NCBI GenBank assembly: GCA_012064385.1
Contig: QRDG01000529.1
Coordinates: 2,053,080-2,117,079, forward strand
Direction of reading: 5' to 3'
Origin: Puccinellia tenuiflora
Taxonomy: Eukaryota; Streptophyta; Magnoliopsida; Poales; Poaceae
DNA: 64,000 nt
Part shown: positions 31,795 to 43,415 of the stretch, piece after piece
How the letters are laid out: each line of letters begins with the position of its first letter
Numbering within the stretch: the stretch's first letter is position 1
Translations under genes and position numbers: made by a program
Notes under the pieces: generated by a model
What the model saw: the letters and a program-made list of their open reading frames with translations, nothing else
The model's database searches: none
What the model was told of the DNA's origin: nothing

Positions 31795-34700
31795 TGTGGC
31801 ACCCCGATCCGGAGATCGAGTTACCCCATATATCAGTCCCAGGAGCACTGAATATATGACAACTTGATAACAGAACATAACCACTTTATTAAGGGGTCGG
31901 GAACCGACGATGGATTACAAGGGTCTCATTACAAGGCTGCGCCCTAGCACACACAACAGTTTGTACATTATTTATCGAACATGACTTCATCAGAGGGCGT
32001 CAGCGGATTGGCGGAAGCGTGCGACGAAGAGGGCCTAACTCCACAGGGCTCTGCCTGGATACCGGATCTAGTTCTCATACAAGGGGTACTCGGCGACGGG
32101 GGTAGGAGGATCTGGCCACATGAAAAGCCAGGTGAGTACATGGAATGTACTCGCAAGACATCAATCCACAATCAACCGTAACCAACGATCCTATATGGCA
32201 TGGCATGTGCAAGTGCGAGTCCAAGCTTAACGGTTGGACTTAACTTACCTACTTACCTGTGACGAAAACCGTGGCTTATGAGAACGGGTCTCATTTCCAC
32301 ACAATAATATTCTCAACACTTAGGTTCTCAAGTTTGACCAACTCTGGTCCAACCCAAGCTCAGCTTTTGACCAACTATGGTCCACCTCAAGGCTTAGCTT
32401 TGACCAACTATGGTCCACGTTTCTGCTCATTCAGCTTTGGCCAACTCTGACCGCTTGGTGGATTTATTTCTCCGTGTTCGACTGGACTGACTCTAGTGTG
32501 ACTGGACCCAACACCGTTCCTTAGGTAGGAACAATACTAGATTCTAGATTTGACACTCTCGAGAGGTTGCAACTTTTATCCACACGTTGGGGTCTAAGCT
32601 TGTACAGCCGGTACCTGCCGCACAAACCTATTCCCCCGTAGCCGTCCGCTCTACCAAGACACTCCTTGTATAGCTACCGACTTACCACTCGGGCTAAGTC
32701 TTATGACGAAGTGAATCCGGCACGTCCCCAACTCATGAGCAACGCCTAGCTCCAGAACCTTCACAAGACTAGCCCCGACCACAACTATGCAGTATCCGAC
32801 TAGACTTGCCAAGTGGGTAGCATCAAAAGAGGTTCGATAGGCTACTAAGCTACGGTCTTCCCATTTCAACGACGCATGGTTGTGCGGGTGTGTTTGGCGA
32901 GTGGCACTATAAGACTCAATCTAGTCGACGGAGGCGGTTATCTTTTTAGTCAATTTTATTCTCAACCACAAGACAGCAACAAACGTTAGTCCACAAGATA
33001 TACATGAGCATAAAATAACCACATAGCAGTTTAGTAAGGTAAAGTAAGGTCAACCGGGCGAGGACGGAGATGTCTCCGGCCAGTAGCAGCCACGGGTCGA
33101 GTAAGAAATGAAAATGAGAAACCAACCGGGCGAGGACGGAGATGTCTCCGGCCAGTAGCAGCCACGGGTCGAGTAAGAAATGAAAATGACAAAATCAACT
33201 GGGCGAGGACGGAGATATCTCCGGCCAGTTGCAGCCACGGGTTGAGTAAATAAATACGCACACCCCACTCTACGGAAAGTAGACGAGATTCAATCCACGT
33301 GGGCGGAGCCCGACATGTATTTAGTCGCCGGCCGGAACTCAACCCACACTTGATGGGTTTATCGTATTGCAGAAAAGTAAAGTTACTTGGAATAATAGGA
33401 CTGAAAGTAGGCGAGATTCAATCCACGCAGGCAGTGCCCGACATGTATTTAGTCGCCGGCCGGAACTCAACTCACGGAACATGAGTTTATCGTATTGCAG
33501 AAAGTAAAAGTAGCATTAGGTCACATGAAATAATAGGCATGAAATAAGACATGTGGGATGCAACTATCGCGCAAACAAGTAACAAACAAGTCAAATAAGG
33601 CATCGATGACTTGGGAACGGATGGTTGGGGGCTGATGGCTTGCCTTCTGGTGTTGGATCAACTTCTCCTTCGATAAAATGGTTGGAATCTATTAAAGAAA
33701 TCAAAACTAGGCATTAAAAACCCTTAAAAAGATTCTCAACAACTTCCCAAGCAAATAAGCTTCAAATATTTCAAAACCAGTGCCATTGGATAGAGAATTT
33801 CAAAACAAAGCTACTGCAAAAAGATTCACATTTTTCTGAATTTTTTTGAGAGAGTTATGATCTCCCAAAGTTAACCCTAGCATCTGCCTTTTCTAAAAAC
33901 AGAAACAAATAAAGAAAATCGTTTCGGAAAAGTTCAAAATCTGACGGGCGGGGCCCACTGGCCAGCGGCCCATTAGCGAACCGGTACGCACGAAGGGAAA
34001 GGAAAAAAGGAAACAGGGGCGGGGTGGAGGCCTGCCGGCACGGTGAACTCACCGGCGGCTCCTCCCGGCGGCTGCGGTGTCAGGGAGGCGAGGGAGTGAG
34101 AGCAGGGAGGATCAGGGAGGGGAGGCGCAGGTCGTCGGCGTGGTTGTGGGTGCCGGGGAGGTCGGGAGCCGTGGCGGTGTCGGTGACCGCGGAGGCCGAG
34201 CTGCGGTCGAGGACGCAGACGACGACTCCGGCCACCAATCACTCTGGCGAGGGCGTCATAGGCTTCTTGGGGTCCTGGATTGGAGGAGGGGTTGGCGAAT
34301 TGGCGGCGGGGTGGCTCTGGAGAGGGGAATTGCTCGGAGACTGAGCGGCGGGAACGGGCTCGTCGCCGGCTCTCTGGTGCTCCCCAGGAGCTGATACCGG
34401 AGGAGGAGAGGGATGAGAGGGAGAGGATGGTGAGGCGCTGCTCGAAGGAGGCCGGGGTGCGCTTTTTATAGCCTCCCGACGGGGTGGTCATCACGGGAGC
34501 ACAGGGAGGTGGCGGGTGAGCTGTCCGGTGGCAGGGGAGATGACGACGATGGCGTCGTCGGTGTAGCTCGGAGGCGCTGCTGTCGACGGGAATCTCGCGC
34601 CTGTGGATAGGAACGGGTGGCGTGGCGCGTGCTGGCGGTCGGGGGGTCCGGGCGGCTATGGCGGGGCGGCGACACGGGGAGGGTGGCGCAGAGGGGAGCG

Positions 34701-35811
34701 ACGGACGGTGCGTCGATGGTGTAGCGGCAGGGGTTGCTGGACGACGGGATTCGCGGGGAGAGGATAAGCACGGCGGCAGTGCGGTCACTGGTGAGGGGGG
34801 GCCCGGGCGGCGCTGTGCAGCGGCGCGTCGGCTAGCGGCCGACGGCGCACGGGAGGGTGGCGGCGACGCGTGGCTCAGGGGGGGGTGGTCGAGGGAGAGG
34901 AGGAGAAGCAGGGGGCGCAAGAGGAGCTCAGGGGGAGGCAGACCGGCGACGACCACAAAGGGGCGGCGCCGTCGGGCACGGTCACGCCCGTGGCGGCCAC
35001 GCCACAGGGCATGCCAAGATCGGCATGGTCATGCCATTGGCACCATATGGCACCAAATTGGAAAATTGACCGTGTCACTAGGTGCAGGAAGAGAAGATCT
35101 ACCAAAGTCTAGATATGATCTTGAGCTAGTTTGCATCTTGGCAGAAGGAAAATTTTCATCGAACACCTTCGGCTGAAAAGGAAAATTGAATTTTGGGCAA
35201 CTAAAATAAAAGATATTTCTCTAGGAAAATTACAGGAGGTAGGTATTGGTTAGGAGCATCTACCTTGGGGTTTTTAGAATTTTTGAAAAAGTTTTAGTAG
35301 GGTTTCCAAAATTGACAAGGTTTAGGCCAGAAAGTAGAACAGGGAAAAACTCCAATATTTTCTTAACAAGGTATGGAATATTTTTGTATATTTGGACTAC
35401 ATACTGGTTAGGTATCCTCCCTGAATTTTTGTAGAATTTTTGAAGATGGTCTTGACCTACTCCCTTTGGAAAGCTAGGGTTTTGGGGTTTTCGGCAGAAA
35501 ATAAATTAGGGGAAAAGTCAAATATTTTCCTAACAAGTCACCCAATATTTTTGCATAAATGGGTTCTAAGCTAGATGGGGATCACTCTGGAATTTTTGGG
35601 GAATTTTTGAAGTCACCCTTGATATAGCTCCTTTGGAAGGCTAGGGTTTAGGTCCCTTTTGTATTAAAGAAAAGACAAATATTTTGTGAACCTTGAGGGT
35701 TTTGGAAATGGAGGATAAAATAGAGGGGCAAAGATCAGAAGATACAAATTCAAATCCAAATTTTGGTTTTGTCAAGGAAAATTTTATAGGGCCAAAATTC
35801 GGGATGTGACA
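31795..35811 (-). repeat. Element C 5' LTR (4.0 kb)
   Basis: Complete LTR, TGTCACATCCC to GGGTGCCACA on the minus strand. It contains the 73-bp triple repeat (33050-33245), a diverged tandem duplication of about 130 bp period (copies from 33283 and 33411, each with GTCGCCGGCCGGAACTCAAC), and a GC-rich block (33960-35030) that gives overlapping open frames on both strands. The transcription start of C should lie in this LTR; I could not place a TATA box with confidence. Confidence 0.85.
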
Positions 35812-35816
35812 AAGTC

Positions 35817-38700
35817 CTGCTGATAAACGGCTGATCTCTCAAGGGCTAACTCCCTTGCTTCCTTGAGTGCGTCCACCGAGTCCTGGCGAGCGAGTTCATT
35901 CTTTGTCTCGACATAATTGGCGACTCGTGGCGAATCATGCAGCAAGTCGCTAGGCAGGACGACTTCTGCTCCATACACCATGAAGAAAGGTGTGAAGCCA
36001 GTAGATCTGTTGGGAGTTCTTCTTATAATCCAAAGTACTGCTGGCAGCTCCTCAACCCAACACCCGGCGGCTCTTAACAAGGGGACTCGGAGCCTGGGTT
36101 TTATTCCCTTGAGCAACTCCTGATTTGCCCTCTCTGCTTGTCCATTGGACTGTGGGTGTGCCACTGAGGCTAGGTCGAGTCTGATGTTGTTCTCACCGCA
36201 GAACTTGGCCATCTCTCCAACTGATAAGTTGGTACCATTATCTGTAATGATGCTGTGAGGATATCCGAAGCGTGTTGCTATCTTCTTGAAAAATCTCACT
36301 GCTGATGATCCGTCGACTCTGCTGACGGGTTCGACTTCCACCCACTTGGTGAACTTGTCAACTGCTACTAACAGATGGGTCTTCTGACAGGGCGACTTTG
36401 AGAAAGGACCCACCATGTCAAGCCCCCAAACTGCAAATGGCCAAGTGATAGGAATAGTTCTGAGTTCTTGGGCTGGCACGTGGTCTTGCCTTGCGTACCT
36501 TTGACATCCATCACAAACTCGCACTATCTTTTCTGCGTCCAGATGTGCTGTTAACCAAAAGAACCCGTGCCTAAAAGCTTTTGACACCAAGGATCTGGTG
36601 GATGCATGATGACCACAATCACCTGCATGAATCTCTTGCAGTATTTGCCTGCCCTCTTCTGGAGACACACACCTCTGGTAGACTCCAGTGACACTCCTTC
36701 TGTACAACTCGCCATCAATGACTGTGTAGGACTTGCAACGTCTGATGAGTTGCTTCCGTTTGACTTCATCCTTTGGGAGTTCACCTCGTAGGAGATATGC
36801 AAGGTAAGGCTCTGTCCATGCTGGGATTGCCCGAACCGCTGCCACAAGTGACGACTCTGGATCTGAGAAGGCTAACTCCTCCTCTGAGGGCAACTTGACA
36901 GATGGGTGGTGAAGTTCATCCACGAATATGTTTGGGGGTACTTTCTCTCGACGAGAACCGAGTCGTGATAATGCATCGGCGGCCTCGTTCTTACATCTGT
37001 CAATATGATCTACTTGATAACCAGAAAAGAACCCGGCTATCTGTTCGACTGCTCTTCTGTAAGCCGCCATATTCGCATCCTTCGAGTCCCAAGTTCCAGA
37101 TACTTGCTGAGCCACTAGGTCTGAGTCCCCGAAGCACCTGATACGCTTGATGTTCATCTCCTTAGCCAAATGCAGGCCGTGTAACAAAGCCTCATACTCT
37201 GTCATATTGTTTGTACAATCAAAATGCAACTGAAGGACATATGCCAACTTATCTCCTTTCGGTGAAGTTAAAACCACGCCGGCTCCTGAGCCCTCTAGCT
37301 GTCTGGACCCGTCGAAGTGCATTGTCCAATATTTGGTGTAGGGTGAACTTGGTGAGGATGTGAAATCTGTCCAGTCGTTGACGAAGTCGACCAAAGCTTG
37401 AGACTTGATTGCTGTCCTAGGCTCATATGTGATATGGTAAGGACCCAACTCGATTGCCCACTTGGCAACTCGACATGTTGCATCTCTGTTGCGTATAATG
37501 TCGGCTAGTGGTGCTGAACTCACCACTTTGATTGGATGCCCTTGAAAATAATGCTTAAGCTTCCTACTTGCAAGGAAAACTCCATAGACTAACTTCTGCC
37601 ATTGAGGGTACCTTTGCTTTGAATCTGTGAGGACTTCACTAATGTAGTAAACATGCCTCTGTACTGGGTACTCTTTGCCTTCCTCTGCACATTCCACAAC
37701 TACTATTGCGCTGACAACTCTATCATTGGCAGCCACATATAATAGCATGGGCTCCTTATCCATAGGAGCTGCAAGTACTGGTGCTGATGATAGGGTTTTC
37801 TTCAAGCCCTCAAAGGCAGTGTCGGCTTCTTTGTCCCATAGGAATTTATCTGACTTCTTCAGGAGTCGGTAGAGAGGACCCGCCTTCTCTCCGAGTCTTG
37901 AGATGAATCTGCTCAGGGCTGCTACACAACCAGTGAGTTTCTGAACATCCTTTAAACAACTCGGCCTCTACAGGTTTTGAATAGCCTTGATTTTCTCTGG
38001 ATTAGCTTCAATGCCTCTTTCTGAAACAATGAAGCCTAGGAGTTTGCCTGCAGGGACTCCAAAAACACACTTGGCAGGGTTAAGCTTCATCTTGTACTTA
38101 CACAAATTATTAAAGGTTTCTGTCAGGTCTGCTATCAAAGAGTCAGCTTTCTGAGACTTGACAACCACATCATCCACATAAGCGTGAACGTTCCTCCCAA
38201 TCTGTTTCTTGAAACAGTTCTGGATGCATCTCTGGTATGTAGCTCCTACATTCTTGAGCCCAAAGGCATTGTCATATAACAAAATGCTCCGAAGGGTGTA
38301 ATGAAAGATGTCTTCAGCTCATCCTCTTTTTTGAGTCTGATCTGATGGTACCCTGAATAAGCATCCAGGAAACAAAGCAACTCTGACCCTGCTGTAGAGT
38401 CAATGATCTGGTCAATACGAGGCAAAGCAAACGGGTCCTTAGGGCAATGCTTGTTAAGACCCGTGAAGTCGATGCACATCCGCAGCTCTCCTGTTTTCTT
38501 TGGCACTAGCACTGGGTTTGCTAACCACTCTGGGTAAAAAACTTCCTTGATGAACTCAGCTGCAAGGAGCCGATCCACCTCTTCTCCAATGGCTTTTCTC
38601 CTGTCATCATGAAACTTGTGTAGACCTTGCTTAACTGGTCTTGCATTAGGGTTAACATGTAAGCAGTGATCGGCGAGTTCTCTCGGGACACCTGGCATGT
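35817..38700 (-). pseudogene. Gypsy B pol: RT, two RNase H domains, integrase
   Basis: Read right to left. RT starts with CIDFTGLNKHCPKDPFALPR (about 38480) and has the YVDD polymerase motif near 38175. RNase H follows, then a second archaeal-type RNase H (MHFDGSRQLEGSGAG near 37320; ALLHGLHLAKEMNI). Integrase has an HHCC zinc finger (CDGCQRYA) and a DD-E core: GLDMVGPFS near 36430, SIITDNGTN near 36240 and NGQAERANQE near 36130. Two lesions are visible: loss of one T in the MPFGLKN motif near 38275 (frameshift) and an in-frame TAG at 37970-37968. The frame is otherwise open to 35817, where element C interrupts it; the C-terminus is at 24811-24527. Product would be the replication polyprotein; this copy is inactive. 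Confidence 0.9.
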
Positions 38701-38850
38701 CAGATGGCTTCCATGCAAAGACGTCCCGGTTCTCACGGATGAACTCGACGAGCGCGCTTTCCTATTTATTAGAGAGGTGCGCCCCAATGGTGAACTGTTT
38801 GGAAGAATCACCAGGGGTAAAATCAACTTGCTTTGTGTCCTGACTTGAAT

Positions 38851-41762
38851 TTATCTTCTCCTCTGTGGACGGCTTCTTAAGGACGAGTTGTCCTCCGGGT
38901 CCACGTTTGCTTTATATAATTTGAGCTCTTCTTGGGCACAAGCCGTCTCGGCCATAGCTGCATCTCCTATTTCACACTCCAATGTCATTTGTCTGCTGCC
39001 ATTAACTGTAATGACTCCTGCTGGACCTGGTATCTTGAGCTTCAAGTAAACATAACATGGTCTGGCCATAAACTTAAAGTATGCTGGTCGACCAAAGAGA
39101 GCATGGTATGGACTCTTGAGATCTACTACCTCAAAAGGCATAATTTCTGAACGAAAGTTCTCCACTGTGCCAAAAGCAACCTCAAGATAAATCTTACCGA
39201 TGGGCTTGGCTGACTTCCCTGGTACGATTCCATGAAAAATTGTCTCAGTGGGTATTAACTGCCTATCTTGCAGCTGCATCCTCTTGAACGTGTCATAATA
39301 TAATATGTTGATACTGCTCCCACCATCCATGAGTAACTTGTTCAATGTGTAGCCCCCAACTTGAGGTGCTACCACCAAGGCAAGCTGCCCTGGGTCGTCG
39401 ACTCTTGGTGGATGATCTGCCCGACTCCATGTGATGGTTTGCTCTAACCACCTGAGCCACTGTGGGATTGCCGGCTCCACTACATTAACAGCTCTAACTT
39501 TCAATTTCTTGGCACGCTTGGACGTGCTTGTTGTAAAGACATGATAACTACCACAACTCATATTCTGTGGCCGAGTTGTGACATAATATTGCCCATTTCC
39601 ATCGTGAAGCTGCTTCGGGTTCTGCTGGAACCCGCCCTGCTGGTTGCCTCCTCCTTGAGGTAAGTTAGGATTATTGCCGGCTCCTCCACCGTGGTTGCCA
39701 GGTCCTCCATCACCATTGTTTCCTCTATATCCATTGTTGTTGCCTCTATTTCCTGGTCCTGGGAACCTGCCACGTTGCAGATCCACACACTGTCCCAAGG
39801 TATGACCACACTTCCCGTTTCTGGCATGTTTAGGGCATGGACTCGCCAAAACCTCCTCTGTGGTTGGCCTACGCCCTTGATATCCTTGAGAATTGTTGTC
39901 CTTGCGTCTGACCCCAGTATTTGTGTTAGCTACCAGGTCAGAGTTGTCTCCATATGGCCGCTTGTTACCTCCCTGGTTCTGATTTTGATTTTGGTTCTGG
40001 TTCTGACTGTTGCCACCATGTCCTTTATTCCCCTCCTCCTGATCCTTTGTTTTGTCTGTGGCAGCGTGCTTATTAGCACCCGCCATGATTTCGCCAATCG
40101 TAAGGGGAATACCTTGATTCAGGCTCTCCTTCATACGACCCAGCTTCCAACTCAAGGGATTGTAGCTGCAATTTCTCTCCATTGCCATTAGCACTGAAAT
40201 TGGTGGGAGTCCTTGCGAGGAGTTGATGATCTCCGACACCTGCTTCATCCAATGCCTTGCGGACTCGCCCTTCTTCTGAACACACCGCTCCAAGTCCTCT
40301 ATGGTACTAAGCTTTTTGCATGTTCCCTGAAAGTTCTGTATAAAAGCCGCCTTCAACTGCTCCCAAGAATTGATTGATCTAGGAGGCAAGTTACGCATCC
40401 AAACTTTGGCTGCTCCCTCCATCATAAGGTACATGAATTTGGTGCATAGACTACCTGTGGCATCGCAGATACTCATCGCCATCTCATATGTGCCCAACCA
40501 AGAAGTCGGGTCCATGTTTGGCTCATAATTGCGAACTTTGCGCGGCTCCTTGAAGTCGCTGGGGAAGGACTCAAACCTGATGGCATCTGACAGGCACTCT
40601 GGTCCTGTTAGTGAAGGAGAAGCACCAGGAAAAGTCACCTCTGTGTGCACCCGGGTTGGCTGAGGCTGGTTAACTACACCAGCTAGGGCTCTGTCCCTCT
40701 CAGCCTCCCGAGCCCTGGCTGCCTCCCTTTCTCGTCGTTGTCTCGCTTCATCAACCACCATCTGAGCTCGTGAGGCAGTTGGTATGTTTGCCCTGTTCCT
40801 CTCTTGCTCGCGGCGCCTTGCGCTTGTGGAGTTGGCCGGGTGAGACTCGTCGTGTCGACTCCTTGTGCCAGAGTTAAACGGTGTCGAGTGCAGCCTACTA
40901 GCATCTGAAACGTTGGATAAAGAGCTTGCTGAGTCATTGTTGTCTTCAGCATCTCAATAGCACGGCGGGTCTCCTGTCCCGCTGGTCCTTCTGGTATCTC
41001 GATGTTCTCCTTTCTCATAGTTGCCGCGAACGTTGTCCATTGGGTTAGAGTAATGCCCTTCTGGAGTACGAAAACCTGCCAGGTGGAGGTCCCATACCAC
41101 CTGCTGATCCTCCTCCGACTCCTCCTTCAGGTGGTGGTCNNNNNNNNNNNNNNNNNNNNNNNNNNNNNNNNNNNNGCCGCCCGTTCTGCTGCGTTATTTG
41201 CATTGATTTCCTTTGTCAGCAAAGTTGGATCAAACTGATTTCCGCCGTTTCCAGACATATAGACTCCAACGACGCGGGCACGTACTGGTGACTCCACATA
41301 ATCTTCCTCCTCAATACCGTACCCAAGCCGATCTTCGAACAAGGGCAAGATAGATTCTGAATCGGCGTCGTAATCTGGCTCCATACATGGCTCTGCCAGC
41401 GACTCCTCTTCATTGTTGACAACAAGTTGTTTCTCTGGTTCGGTGATGATGCCGACTTCTGAAGTGCCGACCGACTCCTCGCCGTCGGACTCGACAATGG
41501 CTGTAGGCTCTGATACTGATTCCGCCGAGTTAGCACGAAGTCCTGACGTGCAAACCATGCCGACGAACACGTTGATTCCTCCAAAGACAAGCTGATAACC
41601 CTCGTCGACTTCCTCCATCTCTGGAGTCCAACCGGAGTCATCGATCTCGGTTTCTCCGTGCTCATCAGTGTAGACTCGCCCGATGGCGAGTTTCTCCATG
41701 GCCCGGCGAGCTGCTCCCACGATCTCAACTCCTTTCGTCATAGGCCCCACGGTGGGCGCCAA
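38851..41762 (-). CDS. Gypsy B gag-protease polyprotein with N-terminal extension
   Basis: 38851-40761 encodes a Tat-type gag: a charged coiled-coil start, the retrotransposon gag domain about residues 70-200 (DPTSWLGTYEMAMSI, FIQNFQGTCKKLSTIEDLER), a Gln/Asn/Gly-rich linker, and a Cys/His cluster CPKHARNGKCGHTLGQC near 305-325. An aspartic protease follows with LMDGGSSINILYYD near residue 475. Upstream, 41018-40683 and 41762-41176 continue an acidic extension (TPEMEEVDEGYQLVFGGINV, EEESLAEPCMEPDYDADSES). The extension is in pieces because of an N-gap at 41140-41175 and at least one frame change between 41018 and 40761. Start codon not certain: an ATG for MTKGVEIVGAARR lies a few codons inside the primer site. 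Confidence 0.8.
41140..41175. other. Assembly gap (36 N)
   Basis: Run of 36 undetermined bases inside the leader/N-terminal gag extension of element B. The length may be nominal. Confidence 0.99.
41745..41761 (-). other. Primer-binding site of Gypsy B (non-Met tRNA type)
   Basis: Minus strand TGGCGCCCACCGTGGGG starts two bases inside the LTR edge at 41764. TGG at its start pairs with the tRNA CCA end; it is not the methionine type used by elements A, C and D. Confidence 0.7.
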
Positions 41763-41763
41763 C

Positions 41764-42338
41764 TGTCGTGGGGTTTTTCACGGCAAGTTCTTCCTCAGGG
41801 AAGATGAGTTGCGGGGCCATTGATGATCGAAGTTCGTAGAAGTTGTTAATCTCGCCAAGGGACAAGGATTTACCCAGGTTCGGCCCCTCTTGATTGAGGT
41901 AAAGACCTACTTCCTGCTTCGGCTTTATTGCTTGGACTAGTTCTCGATTACAAGGTTCCGACTCCTATCTGGGGAGTCGGCGACTATGGATCTCTTTGGT
42001 GTTGCTGATTCTAGGTCCTCGATTATGGGGTTTCTCTAAAGCTTATCGATCTAAGGTCCAAGACCCCGCTTATAAAGGTGGCGGGGTCCTTGGATTTACA
42101 ACTTACACCGAGTCGCACTTGGACACGGAGTCCTACTCTAGGTCTTGGCCTTCCAAGTTAGAACTCCGGGTTGTACTTGGACTCCTTCCTGACGGGTCCC
42201 TTCTTCGTCTTGGGCCTTGGTCGGCTTGTCTCCAGCCCAGCCAATGTGACTTGATGTGCGACTCGGCTTTGGCCTTCTTGGTCTTGGCGGGTCTACTTTC
42301 CGGGTCCATGGGCCTACCTATAAAGTATCCCCTCATCA
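41764..42338 (-). repeat. Gypsy B 5' LTR (575 bp)
   Basis: TGTCGTGGGG ... CCTCATCA on the plus strand; counterpart of 15585-16065 + 19358-19416. Confidence 0.88.
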
Positions 42339-42369
42339 AGTACAAAATCAGCAGTCCGGGCAGATAGTT

Positions 42370-43211
42370 TTTTTTTAGAAGAAACCTGCATATATTCATA
42401 TAGAAGAACAAGGAAGAACACATACAACACACAGGAACGCACACACTCTGCCGGCAAAGAAGAACAAATCGACAACCAGGAGCAACACACCAACAACACC
42501 AAATCTACGGAGAAGAAGAACCCCTAGCGACATGGCGTTGATGAGCTGCAAGAAACACCACCTCCGGCGAGGTGGATCTTGACGATGGAGCCGCATCAGC
42601 CGGCGCGTCGCGCCGAGTTCGTCTTGCTCCGGATCCGGACGTCCACACTGGAGGCAAACAGATCCCTCTCCGGCAGACCGCAGACCAGCTCCTGGACCGC
42701 CGTCCCGTTCCTTCAACCAGCACGGAAGCCACCACCTGCACAGGACCTCGACGAGGACCACCAACTCCACAGCCCTCGCAGCAACACCAGAGAAGGAGAA
42801 GCCGCAGCGGGGAGGAGGACGGGAGACAAAAATCCACTGCACCGACGACGCCACCGCTCCGCCGCCAGCACCTGGAAACCCTAGCTCAGCAGATCCGGAG
42901 ACCTGCGAGCACCTAACGGCAGCAGCCGACCGGCATCGAGGAAGACGACACCGAGAAGGGGGAAGAACTGCCACCAACCTTATTCGCACCGACGCCAGCC
43001 CCTCCTTCACGCCAACGCCGCCGGCGAACCTACTCCTACCTCTATCTACACACCGGCCGAGAACCGGGGTTCCCCCACCCGCCAGCCGTCGCCGGAGCGG
43101 CAGCCAGAGGGCGAGGGAACCGGCGGCCTCGCCGGCAGATCGAGGAGGAACCCGAGTCGCCTCCCTTTCGCCCTTTTTACTGTAGAGAGGGGGAGGGGAA
43201 AGAGAGCACGG
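42370..43211 (-). mobile_element. Retroposon without reverse transcriptase, 15-bp target duplication
   Basis: Flanked by TCCGGGCAGATAGTT (42355-42369 and 43212-43226). At the left edge a T-run (42368-42376) represents a poly(A) tail on the minus strand, so it was inserted by target-primed reverse transcription. Read on the minus strand the element starts GC-rich (LINE 5'-untranslated-like, with many CCGCC/GGCGG words) and ends ATATGCAGGTTTCTTCTAAAA. A 272-codon open frame across it is low-complexity and has no RT, endonuclease or zinc-finger motif. It is either a LINE with its ORFs deleted or a SINE/SVA-like passenger; the near-perfect duplication means it is fairly recent. Confidence 0.7.
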
Positions 43212-43415
43212 CATCCGGGCAGATAGTTGCTACCGCCAGCAACTCCCATATGTGCTAGACAGATTTCACGCTCTATTGAGCTTCTTGTTGCTCACCCATG
43301 AAGCCGACAATAGCCGCGCGTGGCCATGCCTTGGTTGCTGCTTCTCTTCCTCATGGGCGAATAGAGGACTAGATGAGAACAGTGGGTGAAAGCACGACAC
43401 GGATTTTTTTGGTTA

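Larger units (their letters stand above)
24812..35811 (-). mobile_element. Gypsy retrotransposon C (Tekay/Del-like), rearranged
   Basis: Minus-strand element flanked by the perfect 5-bp duplication AAGTC (24807-24811, 35812-35816). The 5' LTR is 31795-35811 (about 4.0 kb), followed by a Met-tRNA primer site, an extra ORF (30977-31657) and gag (to 29585). Copia D then interrupts gag at the zinc knuckle. Pol of C is missing. The left LTR is represented by 24812-26286 in direct order plus an inverted piece 26286-26820. Across the 1.47 kb where both LTRs align I count about a dozen single-base differences, mostly transitions, so the insertion is fairly young. The long LTR, Met primer and gag type suggest the Tekay chromovirus lineage. 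Confidence 0.85.
15585..42338 (-). mobile_element. Gypsy retrotransposon B (Tat-like), with nested insertions
   Basis: Minus-strand LTR element. The 5' LTR is 41764-42338. The primer-binding site is 41745-41761 and the gag-protease 38851-41762. RT, RNase H and integrase run 38700-35817 and resume at 24811-24527. An antisense extra gene follows at 19963-23983, then a polypurine-like tract next to 19417, and the 3' LTR (15585-16065 plus 19358-19416). The archaeal-type second RNase H, the long spacer with an antisense ORF and the non-Met primer site all fit the Tat lineage. Insertions are solo LTR X in the 3' LTR and element C (with D) in integrase. Flanks do not match (ATGCA left, AGTAC right), so no target duplication survives. 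LTRs differ by many substitutions and an indel, so B is older than C. Confidence 0.88.

Noticed and set aside
33973..35176. 327-codon minus and 184-codon plus open frames
   Set aside because: Inside the GC-rich part of the C LTR; low-complexity Pro/Arg/Ser composition.
42396..43214. 272-codon minus-strand open frame
   Set aside because: It spans the retroposon including its tail region, is low-complexity from GC-rich DNA, and has no domain.
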